From: Sphagnum compactum
Taxonomy: Eukaryota > Bryophyta > Sphagnopsida > Sphagnales
Direction: 5' to 3'
Length of the DNA: 64,000 nucleotides
Assembly: GCA_965153455.1 (NCBI GenBank)
Contig: OZ234504.1
Location: 3,162,001-3,226,000 of the forward strand
Part shown: piece after piece, positions 12,140 to 22,997 of the stretch
Layout: every line of letters starts with the position of its first letter
How positions within the stretch are numbered: position 1 is the first letter of the stretch
Translations under genes and position numbers: made by a program
The notes under the pieces: model-generated
Seen by the model: only the letters and a program-made list of their open reading frames with translations
Database searches by the model: none
What the model was told of the DNA's origin: nothing

Positions 12140-12870
12140 CAAAATGTGTTGTCTACAAGGTAATCATTGTGTAAAGGGGAGCAATATTGACATTTGCAAA
12201 TTAGAATCGAGAGTCGGAGTGCAACATTTTTTTTTTCAAGTGTTCAAAAAAATTTATGTTGCAATTTGGTCCTATATGTTGTTGGAAAATGTGATGCAAA
12301 TTTTTCCTTTATTGGTGCTACAAACATTTGTTGATCAATTTGTTCTTATTTGTGAATGTGAACAATGCACTAGGACCTTGGGTCAATTCATTACAAGCAC
12401 ACATTATTATTTTAAAGATTTCAATCATGTGTACTTTGCATGTTGAGGGTTACCCTATGGGATAGAAGACCAAACATTGTTCATTGATGATGAACCAAAC
12501 AAGGCCCTCTAAAATTCCAAGTGCAGCAATCTCTTCATTGAGTCTTTTGGAGGACAAAAGTTTTTAAAGAATAAGGTCCACTGGTTGGACCTCGCATTTT
12601 GTTTATGGCCAACAATGGTTGGATTGCCTTTGGCAAGGATGTAATTGGTGTCCATTATGAAATCATTGTCAAATATTCAAATCCCTGTTTGACGTTTTCT
12701 ACCCCGAATTATTCTTGGTTTATGCAATATATGAAAAGTGATAATGGGGAGGGTGGCATTACTCAACTTCCTTTAGGTATGAATTCTTCTTATACCTTAG
12801 GAAAATTAATTTATTATGTTTTTGTTGCTCACCCTTCAATTATCTTTACTTATCCAATGATTAAGTTTTG
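12140..12870 (+). pseudogene. FCP1-like HAD phosphatase copy C (best preserved of three)
   Basis: A continuous frame to 12446 contains FFFQVFKKIYVAIWS followed by LLENVMQIF and then a TFVDQF block, as expected of an FCP1/NIF-type HAD phosphatase domain. After a TGA at 12444-12446 the same family continues in shifted frames: GIEDQTLFIDDEPNKAL near 12460-12510 (the HAD DDxP motif), FIESFGGQK, and a C-terminal tail PNYSWFMQYMKSDNGE near 12706-12750. The catalytic DxDG block is not visible upstream. The premature stop and frameshifts indicate a pseudogene. Its sequence differs from copies A and B, so the three are old paralogues rather than one fresh array. Confidence 0.65.
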
Positions 12871-13235
12871 CTTGTAGTTGGTTTGGATTATTGTTTGTAG
12901 ATTGCACGACGATGTCTGTAGCTCTAAAGGTTAGAAAACGATATTTTCCAATGGGATTTCTATTTTAAAAGTGTGTTGATGTAGTTGTTTATCCAACTGC
13001 TGCACAATCACAATTATTTTAACAATGTTAATGATAGTGTGCTAGCAAAGGATGATTTCGTTAAATGTTTCAAACTTGCAATGCAAGTTTCTTAGTTTTT
13101 TCTTTGCACGATACAATCTAACACTTTATTTATTTAATAAAAAATTGTTTGAAATGATGAATCTTTCATGATGGACCTTTTACTTTGGAGTTTTTTCCAT
13201 TCAAATGTTGATTAGTTTTCCATATTCACTTTTTA

Positions 13236-13620
13236 TCACTTGGTGACCACTAGGTATTAGTTCCATTTCATATTTGTTTTTGTGACTTACACAATGTTCA
13301 TATTCTCCTCCTCAACCCTCTTTCATGTTGGAATTTTTTCCAAAATCTTTCAAATGTTGTTTAGTCCTCCATATTCATTATTTATCACTTGGCGACCACT
13401 AGGTATTAGTTTTATTTCATGTTTTGCTTTTGTGACTTACACAATATTCATATTTTCTTCCTAAACTTTCTTTTACTTTGGAATTTTTTCCAAAATCCTC
13501 GAATGCTATTTAGTCCTCCATATTCACTATTGATCACATGGTGACCACCAAATATTAGTTTTATTTCATGTTTTGCTTTTCTGATCTACACAACATTCAT
13601 ATTAACCTTCTTTCATGTAT
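13236..13620. repeat. Tandem repeat, about 152-bp unit, 2.5-3 copies
   Basis: Units beginning TGGTGACCACTAGGTATTAG near 13236, 13390 and 13541 each carry TTTATTTCATGTTTTGCTTT, a GTGACTTACACAA segment and a GTCCTCCATATTCA segment. No coding meaning is seen. Confidence 0.75.
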
Positions 13621-16423
13621 GATTATTCTGATCATTACTAATAATGATAATATGCATTGGACCTATTGACCACCAAGTTCAATTTGCAATTTAAAAAATT
13701 TAAAAATTATCCGAATTGTTTTAAGTTACTTTTGGACTCTTTCAAAGTTTGGAAGTAATTTGCTTAATAATTATAGTGAAGCAGATATAGTAGACTGGTT
13801 GGTGGAAAGTTTTGGTGATAAATTGAAGTTAAAACTAACACCAAGTTTCCTTGTTGTGAAAACAATTGGTGGATTGAATCAAACTAAGAACGGAATGAAA
13901 GACTTAATAGAATGTGCATTGCACAATTTTGCATTTAGTTACATAAATAGTAGCGAAATGAAAACATTTTTTGTTTGATGCAAATATCATGAAATATAAT
14001 GAAAGGTTGAAAATGCTTTGAAACCCAAAATCATCAAGTATATTTTGAACTAGATGCCTTAATTATTTGTGGCCACCCAATAAGAGTACCTTGTTGCATT
14101 CATTTAGAACCAATAACACCTTACAACCAACAAAAGAGTTAGAAAGACATTTAGTTGAATACCAAAGTTCTTCTTAAAATTACACATCTTTTTTCTTTTG
14201 CATTCCATTGTTTCTGAAAAGTCCACTTGGAACTTTTTACTTTTGATTCTAGTTGAAGGGGTTAAATTCCCACCTTTAGGAGACTATAAGTATTTATAAC
14301 CTACTTTGTATGGGAATTAGAAAGCATGTTTATTCCAAAGGTAAGCCATAATCATAAAAAATATATTTTATTTAGCTAATTCACAAGAATCATTAGTTGG
14401 ATATGTTGAACATAGCTCGAAACAAGGGTATGACATGAGGTGTGTGGTTTAACCATGTGGTTTATGGTTGTAATGTTACATAAAGGGATAAATGGAAAAT
14501 GTAAGCGGTACATGGCTATGATCTTCATAACCTTGGTAACATCATCCAGTAGATAAGTATTATTCGCTTTACGCCATCTAATTTGAGCAAAAAAAAAAAA
14601 CAAATGGTGAAGGCATGCCAATTGATGTTATTGACTTGTGAAATTTAGTTATGTGAGATAGAAGGATTTTCCATGTGGAAAAATGTTGTTGTTGAGGTAG
14701 ATGGTCATGTCAAAGCAACTAGGTAAAAAAATGTCAAGCATTTGTATAACCTCCCAAAACATGGACATGTGGATTTGAACTAAACCTATGTAAACCATGA
14801 GGTGTATGAACGGGAAGGTTTTTATGCCTACTCCTCAATATGAGAAGGTTATTACACCTATAAGTGGGTCCACTCATGATTGGGGTACCAAAAAAGAGTG
14901 TCTAACTAAAAAAAGACTATTAAAGATAACTTTGGATTTTGTTTATTTTAGATTTTTATAATCGTAGTGGATTGTTGTATGCCAATAGATAAAATGATGT
15001 TTTTTGAAAGTAATAAAAATATTTAAAATAATTTGAATACTATGTACTTGTCATTTTAAGTTTTATAAATTAAAGTAATCAAGTATCTAAATTGCATTTA
15101 AAAAAAAAGGAATAAAAAAGAATGCATAAAGTCATACAATTGATTTCAAAATATTTGTACAACAAAAATATGCTCCCTTCTATGAAAGTACATGTTCATT
15201 GGATGAATTTGATGAAAAATCAAATCATACAAAAACTTCAAAGTTTTGAAATTTTGAAAGAAAAGACTGCAAAGCAAAAAAACTCATTTTTAAAACCATT
15301 TGATAAAAAAATTACGTTCAATGGGTTCAAAATGTTTAATTTTGAATGCAGTCACCTGTGCAAGTAATAATCTTGCCAATTTTTTTTTCACTTGTCCATT
15401 GAAACCCATTTTGAAAATTTTAATTTTTTTTCCGTTTTTGGTATTAAATCAAAATATTCATATATAATTATGTATGAATGTAAAACATCACAATCAACAC
15501 ATGAATTATCTTATATTGAACTATTCAATTTTTCTCACTTAAATTATTTTCATGTAAATATTATTTATAAAAAATAATTTAAAGAAGTCTTTATATCCTT
15601 TTTCCTCTTTTTGAACCCCAACCGTGAATGAACCCAAATAAGCATAATTCCCCCCAACCTTGGAAGAGTAGCATAATATCCCTCCCAATTCTAGGAAGGA
15701 AATCATGGATATAAAGTGCCCTCCACATACACAACAAATTTTCTTCAAGTGCTTTACAAGCAGATTTCATATTCACAATACTTGCAAAAGTAGAATTTAG
15801 ACGATACAAGCTTGACAATCAACATGTGCATCAAATGATTTATATTCATATTCACAATACTTGCAAAGTAGAATTGAGATGATACAAGATTGACAATCAA
15901 CCTGTGCATCAAAATGGAACTCTTCACTTTAGGTCTATAGATGAACCTTGTATTACCACGCATCTGCCCGCTGGTGCGTGGGGCAGAGGGCTCGTAGTAC
16001 TCGCTTATTTAAAAGGGCGCAGCCTAAAATTCTCCTACAACCTTAAACATGTATATATGGAAACTTCACCCCCTTATTCCCATCTCTATGGAGAGAGATC
16101 CTCTAATTCTTCTTCTCCATGTTTGAAGTATCCCAAAACATATGAACCTTTTTTTCTTCACATTTTTCTTGTAAATTGGCTACTATCTTTGAAATCCTGA
16201 TATCCAATCCAAATCTCATACTAATTTAGGGTTTGTGTAAATTGTAACAAGACAACAGTTGTACATCAATCCGGCAAAGATGTCCAAACAAAGTTAGTAA
16301 AACATATTAGAAAACTTAGAAAAACGTGCACTAGAAAATCCCACCACAAAGTTGACCCTTTAGATGAATTTACAAATTTTGTTGTAAGCAGGATGGATTG
16401 TTGTATTGGAAGATTTTTGTTTA
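13621..16423. other. AT-rich spacer
   Basis: Only short, low-complexity frames occur here and none matches a family I recognise. Around 15775-15895 a block like CATATTCACAATACTTGCAA is duplicated. The end of this stretch (about 16390-16423) is presumably 3' untranslated sequence of the minus-strand oxidoreductase gene. Confidence 0.5.
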
Positions 16424-17519
16424 TTAACTCGAGAGAAGCACCTTCCCTCCTCCAGCCCCTTCAGTTGATTTCTTGATTGCAAGTTGGAAGTCAGCAAGAT
16501 CATAAGTCTCACCCTTAAGGGGCACAATGATCTTGGCTTCCATTAGCTTCGAAACTCCGTCAGTGAATTCTTTGCGTCTCTCAATAGAACTCAAGACGTG
16601 ATAAAGATTCCATCCAGCCAAACGTACGCCCCTGAATAAATCCCCCACGCCAACTCTTATCTCCTGCCCTCCCAAAGCTCCATACACAAACACTTGACCT
16701 CCATCTCTCACACTCGCAACAACTTGTTTTGTGAGTGTGCCAGCCACAGCATCAATAGCCCCATATGCGAGTTTTCCACCGGTGATCTCTTTCACTCTTG
16801 TTGCCACATCTTCTTCTTCATTTGTGCATATGACTTCATCTGCACCTAGGGCTTTCAACTCCTCCTTTTGTTCCCCGCGCCGTACAACGTTGATAGTTTT
16901 GATGCCCCAATGTTTTGCAAGTTGTATCACTTGCCGACCAACCACCGAGCCCGCTGCTGTCTGCAAGAGGTACTCACCTTTGGGAACCTTAAGATCGGTG
17001 AGCAAACCATATAGGGTCCATGGGTTGATGACAAATTGAGCTGCCACTTCATCGGAAATTGAGTCTGGTACTGCCCACACAAGCTCTTCCTTTAGACAAA
17101 CGTATTGCTGCCATGATCCCTCCACATTTCGAGGATCAAGACCGATAAATGGCACCACTCTTTGCCCCTTTTTCACTGTCTTCACTCCCTCCCCTACCTG
17201 CCAAATTAAAAAAAGAAAAAGAAAGCACATTAATATCGAAAGGAGCGAAGAGAGTTCCGAATCAATGTGCATGAAAGGAAGGCAATAGGATGCTTATTCT
17301 TACATCGTGAACAATTCCGAATCCCTCAGCCCCTGGAGTGAAAAAGCCATTATAGCCGAGACTTATGTGCATCAGATCAACGTAAAGGATAGGACGTAGA
17401 GTGATTTGAACAACCACATGACCTGCCTCTGCTTTGGGCACAGGTTTTGTAACCAATGCCAATCCAGCCAAAGGATCCTTTGCATCGAAGCTCTGAACCT
17501 TAACTGCTCTATTACTCAT
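16424..17519 (-). CDS. Medium-chain dehydrogenase/reductase (quinone/enoyl reductase-like), 2 exons
   Basis: Zinc-independent MDR enzyme of the NADPH:quinone oxidoreductase / trans-2-enoyl-CoA reductase type, expected to reduce an activated C=C or quinone substrate with NADPH. Exon 1 is 17519-17304 and exon 2 is 17197-16424; the GT..AG intron falls in phase 0 and joins GIVHD to VGEGVKTV. The product is 329 aa, normal for the family. Residues 1-130 form the GroES-like part. The nucleotide-binding loop AAGSVVG is at 153-159, followed by INVVRR, which suits NADPH phosphate binding. VYGALGG lies later in the fold. An in-frame ATG at 17714 would add 65 residues, but a TATA-like TATTTAAA overlaps it, so I prefer the ATG at 17519. 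Exact substrate is not decidable from sequence. Confidence 0.85.
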
Positions 17520-17712
17520 CTTCTTCTCTCTGGGCGAACCCAAAAATCTCAAATTCTTGAAAAGTGCAAGCACACAAGCTGGCTGTCGATCACCTAAAGC
17601 AACCTCACCTAATACTAGCAATCTTACTCTAGCAGAAGGTAACCGCTCAGGAAATACTGATTTTCTGCAATTCCTCTCTTCCCTGCTGCGAAGACTGCCT
17701 AAGAACAACACC

Positions 17713-17722
17713 ATTTAAATAG
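17713..17722 (-). promoter_or_regulatory. TATA-like box of the oxidoreductase gene
   Basis: On the minus strand the sequence reads TATTTAAATGG. It lies about 195 bases upstream of the preferred start codon, leaving room for a leader of roughly 160-170 bases. The last A of the box is also the A of the upstream in-frame ATG, which argues against use of that ATG. Confidence 0.4.
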
Positions 17723-17825
17723 GAAATGTCCCAAGAAATGCCCCACGATGGTTAAAGTAGGAAATGTCCCAAGAAATTCTCCACAATGGTTAAAGTAGGA
17801 ACTGTCCCAATGAAGTTCCCAAAAC
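17719..17825. repeat. Short tandem repeat (~39 bp, 2-3 units) in the oxidoreductase upstream region
   Basis: The unit GGAAATGTCCCAAGAAAT, followed by a CCACAATGGTTAAAGTA-like block, occurs twice and then a third time in degraded form. It directly abuts the TATA-like box. Confidence 0.7.
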
Positions 17826-18100
17826 GGTGATGTCACAATCGCTGTTCTTTTTTGGTAAATTTGCACATTTTTTCGACCTGAAAAAAATGACCGTGTTCAC
17901 TAGATTTCGAGAATTGTTTTTCCTAAATTTCCGGATTTCTACAGCAGGTTTGTGGCAACAGGGAGCCAAAATATTATAGGATTCTTGAATTTTATATCTG
18001 CTGTATGACCAAAGTTGGCTAAATCTTCTAGTGGATGATTACCAGTTTGGCTACATCACAAAATTAAACAAAAACCGCTGTTCACTGGTCAATGCACACA

Positions 18101-18293
18101 AACATCTGGTGAACACTTCCCAAAATGGGGAAGCAAATGAATACGTCATCGTTTGTAAAGTCTGCGGCCTGCCTGTGAATCGGGTTCTTCTGCACAGAAA
18201 CATCTGGTGAACAGTTCCCAAAATGGGGAAGCAAATGAATACGTCATCGTTTGTAAAGTCTGCGGCCTGCCTGTGAATTGGGTTCTTCTGCTG
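18101..18293. repeat. 98-bp tandem duplication
   Basis: Two near-identical copies start at 18101 and 18199 with AACATCTGGTGAACA, continue with ATGGGGAAGCAAATGAATAC and end with GCGGCCTGCCTGTGAAT. No gene is recognised in or beside them. Confidence 0.9.
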
Positions 18294-18572
18294 CTCATTC
18301 TAACCAGCCACTCCTGTGTCCAAATTGGACAAAATGAAAACAAAACAAAGAGGCAGTATTGCACAAATGAACTTGCCGTGGGCAGTGAGTTTTGCAAAAT
18401 GCTCCTGTGCTAGGTGGGCCAGTATTGCAGGCCCTCCCACTCCTGTGGCAGGAAGTTATATCTCATAATTTCCTGCTGTTCATTCCACTCCTGCGGTGGG
18501 AAATTATGTCTCATAATTTTTCTGCTGTATGAGTGGGAAGGCCTGCCCATACTTTCACACCTCATTCATTAC

Positions 18573-18652
18573 AGGGTGTAATGCCCTCACATCGGGGCAT
18601 TACACCTCAGACTGAGGGCAGAGGGTGTAATGTCCTGCTGGCAGGGCATTAC
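18573..18652. repeat. Palindrome-rich block with GGTGTAATGCCC stems
   Basis: GGTGTAATGCCC is followed after a few bases by GGGGCATTACACC. A second imperfect pair (GGTGTAATGTCC / GGGCATTACA) follows. These could be hairpins or eroded transposon termini. They lie just before the AT-rich direct repeat beginning near 18655. Confidence 0.6.
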
Positions 18653-19164
18653 AAACAGTAAAGGACGTCGGGATGAAATGAAGCTTTCCATCCATCCATC
18701 CGTCCCTCATCCGTCCCGTCATCCATCCAAACAGAACAAATATATATTCTAAAAAGGGACAAAACTAGAAAAAAAATAAAAACAGAAAAACACTTTAACA
18801 ATTAGAAACTTTTTGTAAACACTTAAACATGAAACAAAAAAGGAAAATACAGTAAAATAATCTTTAAAGAAAATTAAAAAATAGATGACAAAAAAAAAGG
18901 AAACAAAACAGAGAGCAAAAGAAAGAGAAATAAAACCGTACTTGAAAAAAAAAGAGGTTTGTCTTCTTTTTTTCCAAACTTCAAACCTGCATCTAATCAA
19001 TCAAAAATAAACAAGTTTTTTGTTAATTATTTTTATTATAAAACATATTAGAAAAACTAGAATTTTTTGGGAAAACAAAATAGAAACTAAATAAATAAAT
19101 AAAAGCATAAAAATAGAAAAAAATGAAGATAGACAAAATAAGAATAGAAAAAATTAAAACATGA

Positions 19165-19455
19165 AACGCGCTCCTCAGTGCCTGAAGCTATGCCCGTGGT
19201 CTGTAGCCCGTTTTGTACTTGCAAATTCAGGTTTCGAGTCCTATGAGAAAAACCATATTTTACTTTTCTTCTTTCCTCCGTCCCTGAACCTATGCCAGTG
19301 TCCTGTAGCATGTTTTGTACCGGCAAGGGTCAGGTTTCGAATCCTGTGAGGAAATACATATTGTAGATTTCTTCTTTCCTCAGTGCCTCAATCTATGCCA
19401 GTGGTCTGTAGCATGTTCTGTACTGGCAAGGTTCATGTTGGAATCCTATGATGGA
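19165..19455 (+). repeat. Three tandem tRNA-like units of about 110 bp
   Basis: Each unit contains an A-box-like CCAGTGGTCTGTAGC, then TTTTGTAC(C/T)GGCAAG, then a B-box-like GGTTTCGAATCC (GGTTTCGAGTCC in unit 1, degraded in unit 3), followed by a spacer ending in TTCTTTCCTC. The arrangement resembles a tRNA-derived SINE head. The arms do not fold into a proper cloverleaf, so this is not called a tRNA gene. Confidence 0.5.
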
Positions 19456-19539
19456 ACCAAAACATGACGTAGTTTGCTTCAATAAAAAGAACATTTTGCT
19501 AAGTTCTTTGGCAGAATAAAAAGAACATGTAGAACCATG

Positions 19540-19830
19540 CTGCATGGTTTTATGCCCAACCGTGCAGGGCCCAAAAACATGCGCAAGAAGACAAGGAAAA
19601 CAGGTGTCAGAGAGAGCTTGATGGGAGGTATTTAAAGTCCAGGCAAGCAAACAGTCCAAAACGGGTGGGCCACAAGAAGGAAATTGGTTGAAAAAGAAAC
19701 AAGGAGCAAAGCATGCAGGGCTGAAAAACATGTGCAAAGAAGTCAAGCCCTCCGACAGAGCCAGCTCGATGGGAGGTATTTAAACGCTAGGGAAGCAAAC
19801 AGCCCAAAAGAGGTGGGCCACAAGGAGGTA
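19540..19830 (+). repeat. Tandem duplication of about 165 bp
   Basis: Two related copies each contain GCAGGGC, AAAACATG(C/T)GCAA, GATGGGAGGTATTTAAA and GGTGGGCCACAAG in the same order. TATTTAAA looks TATA-like in both. Function is unknown. From about 19960 to 20540 I see no recognisable gene. Confidence 0.65.
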
Positions 19831-22185
19831 GGGATCACTAAGTACCAAAACCTCCACAAGTGGCTTGAAGCATATCAACTAAAGAAAGGCTTGAAACATA
19901 TCAACTAAAGAAAGGGGAGGTAAACCCCCCATAAAACTCCAAGCCACTATGGGCATTATCTATGGAATTAACGGTATATTGTCAGATACTTAAGTCAATT
20001 TGGTTCACCATCTTAGCTGGTTCATTTGCCTTCTTCTTGGACGTGGGTCTTTCCATTTTGTTCCTTTTTTTGCCCTTTTTCAGGTTCTTGGGTTAATTTA
20101 TGGGTGGCACAGTTTCATCGTCACATTATGGCAGTATTCGGAACTTGGTGCAATCCATTCATCATCACATTATGGCCGTATTTGGAACTTGGTGCATTCC
20201 AATACTTCTCTCCCATGTTTTCTAAATGAGCTTTTCAATTGTGTTGGCCACTTTCTTGGCCAGTCTTTCACCGTGATATGCAATAATTTATGCGCACTTC
20301 CTGGGATTACCTCCAGCTTTTCTTCAGATATCAAATCAGGCTCCTTCTAGGGGTATTTCTTTAGGCGAAAATTTTCCATAATGGTGATTTTTAATGAAAT
20401 GACCGGGAAAAAAAAAGTTTTTATAAGGTTTTCTTGTATATGAAAGTAGGCAGAATTTTATACTAAGTTCCAGTACAGTAACAATTATAGACAAAGATGT
20501 TTTTTTCTTAAAACTTTCTTTTTTTGTTCGTAGCCATTACATATAGTAAAAGACGTCAGGATGAAAAATGAAGCTTCCCCTGAATCCGTCCCGTCGTCCA
20601 TCCGTCCGTCATCCATCTTGTCATCCGTCCGTCATCCATCCCGTTATCCGTCCGTCATCCATCCCGTGATCCGTCTGCATCCATCCCGTGATCCGTCCCG
20701 TCATCCATCCTGTGATCCGTCCCGTCATCCATCCAAACAGAACAAATATATATTTTAAAAGGGGAAAAAACTTAAAAAAAAAAAAAACTAAAAACACTTT
20801 AACAATTAGAAACTTTTTGTAAACACTTAAACATGAAACACAAAAGGGAAATACAGTAAAATAATCTTAAAAGAAAATTAAAAAATAGATGACAAAAAAT
20901 AAGAAACAAAACAGAGAGCAAAAGAAAGAGAAAAAAAACCATACTTGAAAAAAAAAAAGAGGTTTGTCTTCTTTTCCAAACTTCAAACCTGCATCTAATC
21001 AATCAAAAATAAAAAAGTTTTTTGTTAATTATTTTTATTATAAAACATATTAGAAACACTAGAATTTTTTTGGAAAAGAAAATAAAAACTAAATAAATAA
21101 ATAAACGCATAAAAATAGAAAAAAAATGGAGATAGACAAAATAAGAATAGAAAAAATTAAAACATGAAACAAACATAAACAAAAAAAGTAAAAACACAAA
21201 AACTATAAAAAAGGAATGGAAACAAATGAAACAAGGAAAGGGAAATACAGTAAAATCATTTTAAAAGAAAAAAATTGCATAAAGAAGAAACCAAATAAAG
21301 AGTAAAAAATAAGAAAATATAAAACTTATAATAATGAAGAAAAACCCTATTTGAAAAAGAATGAGGTGTGTCTTCTTTCTCCAAACTTCAAACTTGCATC
21401 CAAATAAACAAAAATACAAAAGTGAAAAAGAAACACTTTCTTTTTATTATACAAAATAATAATAAAAACAGAAAACACATTTTGAGAAAAAAGATAAAAG
21501 TTTTAAAAACAAACTAAAATGTAATTGTTGGAAAATGTACCCAGTCTACTTATATAATATCCTTGGGTGGTCGTCCTTTCCATCCGTCCGTCCCATCATC
21601 CATCTCAGAAGTTCTTCATCCCGAAAGAAGAAGATGAGGAACGGGAGGAGGAGGAGGACGACTCATGGCGATTAACATTGTCGTTGCAATTTTGATCAAG
21701 ACGACGACGAGGAGGAGGTCGAGAGAAAGGCGGCGAGAATTTTTTTGTTTTGTTTTGTTTTAGCATTGCGAAATTGTTTTTGTGTGGTTTGCAGAAATTT
21801 AACAAAGCGAGCGACGGAGGGCCAGCAACAACAGAAGCCAAACGAAGGCACGGAGAAACGTTGTGGTGGTGTGTTGAAGGAATCACTTCTGAATTTCTTC
21901 TTCAAGAGTGCATTGTTCGTTGCACCACGACGAACAGTGCTTTAGCTGCTCCTTCTACCTACCTCGGTCCTTCGCTTGCAGGCTGGCCTATTTTGAAGGT
22001 GTAAGGCGGGATTTGTGAGGCACAGGTAGACTTGCTTCTTCTCCTTCTCCTTCTTTTCTATGTTTCTTGGCTTTTTTCTTGGAGATTCTGTGCTTTGAGA
22101 AACATGTGTATAGATCGAAACAGAGAAACTCTGAAAGCCCTGAGAGAGAAAATCCTGTTGCCGGAAATCGCTATTCCTGATCGAC

Positions 22186-22464
22186 ATGGCTGCGTCCTTG
22201 ACCGCAAGCCCTCGATTCTTCCTCGCACATAGTTCCAAGACTTCTTTTCTGAAAAGCTCCATTCCTCTGTCTCACGTGTTTGCAGATCTCATTAGTTGTA
22301 ATACTACACCCTGCTTTGTTTTGGAAACAATAGTACTTGCCTCTAGGTACTGTGCAGCATCAAGTCCCCGTAGTTCTTCTGATGACAAAACCGCGCATAT
22401 CGCTGCACTGACAAGCGAGAGAGGAGATAGTGGAAACTTTTCTCTGTTGTGTGCTGTTTACTGA
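22186..22464 (+). CDS. ORF with transit-peptide-like composition (92 aa), uncertain
   Basis: An ATG-initiated frame starts MAASLTASPRFFLAHSSK, is rich in Ser/Ala/Thr, poor in acidic residues, and could serve as a chloroplast transit peptide. Further on it reads RYCAASSPRSSSDDKTA. It ends at a TGA about 40 bases before the ACR-like fragment at 22505, so it may be the first exon of a captured gene rather than a gene. No mature-protein domain is identified. Confidence 0.3.
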   Translation: MAASLTASPRFFLAHSSKTSFLKSSIPLSHVFADLISCNTTPCFVLETIVLASRYCAASSPRSSSDDKTAHIAALTSERGDSGNFSLLCAVY

Positions 22465-22504
22465 ACCAGGTATTATTATCTTCAAGAGCACCGCTTCAGC
22501 GCTG

Positions 22505-22575
22505 ATGGAGGCAAGAAGTTGGCCCTACTTTGACCCTGACTATGAGACCATCGGCATGCGCATCAGCCCGCCACG
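22505..22575 (+). pseudogene. Fragment of an ACT-domain-repeat (ACR) protein N-terminus
   Basis: The frame reads MEARSWPYFDPDYETIGM, then RISPP. This is very like the opening of plant ACR proteins (WPYFDPDYE-, then R-NPPR just before the first ACT domain). It ends at a good GTATG donor, but no following ACT-domain exon (VxxDN ... ADRxGLL type) is present in the next kilobases. It is therefore an isolated exon piece, consistent with capture by the surrounding element. Confidence 0.65.
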
Positions 22576-22997
22576 GTATGACCACACCGGAACCTCACTC
22601 AAGTCTTATTCTTGCGAACATCTATGTGTGCCTTTCGAGTGTGTTTCTCTCTTCTGGGATGAAGTGGGATGCAGCAGCTGCTGCCGACAAGCGCCGCGCC
22701 ATTTCCATCAGGACCGGTACGTATGATCATCTTCACCAGCTTCTTCTCTTGAGCATTGTCGGCTTTGTCATTACGCTCATGAATGCGAAGGAGAAGAAGG
22801 AGACTTGCTCCTGATTCTTTCTGCAGTAGCTGCCTGTTGACTCTGTTTTTGTTGTTGTTATTGGAAAAACAAAATGGCAATGTTGGGTGTGGCTGCTGCT
22901 GTTGCTGCAGTTGTCTCCAAGAGCAGATGCAGCATTGAGTCCAGGCGGAGGACAATTGTGTTTGCAGCTAGAATCAGGTGCTGTCACCACCAGCATT

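Larger units (their letters stand above)
18655..21500. repeat. Two long AT-rich direct repeats (~18655-19165 and ~20545-21175) plus a diverged third copy
   Basis: Both copies start with AAGGACGTC/AAAGACGTC-like sequence, then a run of CATCC/GTCC minisatellite, then an A-rich segment from CATCCAAACAGAACAAATAT to AAAAATTAAAACATGAAAC. They are nearly identical over hundreds of bases and are offset by about 2.0 kb. A more diverged copy of the A-rich part occupies about 21215-21500. The copies lack TG..CA ends and no primer-binding site is seen beside them, so I do not call them LTRs. Confidence 0.75.

Noticed and set aside
19165-19455. tRNA genes
   Set aside because: Box-like motifs exist but acceptor and anticodon stems do not pair.
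18655-21175. LTR retrotransposon with ~510-bp LTRs
   Set aside because: No TG..CA ends, primer-binding site, polypurine tract or matching target duplication; no gag-pol between the copies.
22599-22955. Minus-strand ORF opposite the Q-rich region
   Set aside because: Asn/Gln runs mirror the repeats on the plus strand; no domain or start context.
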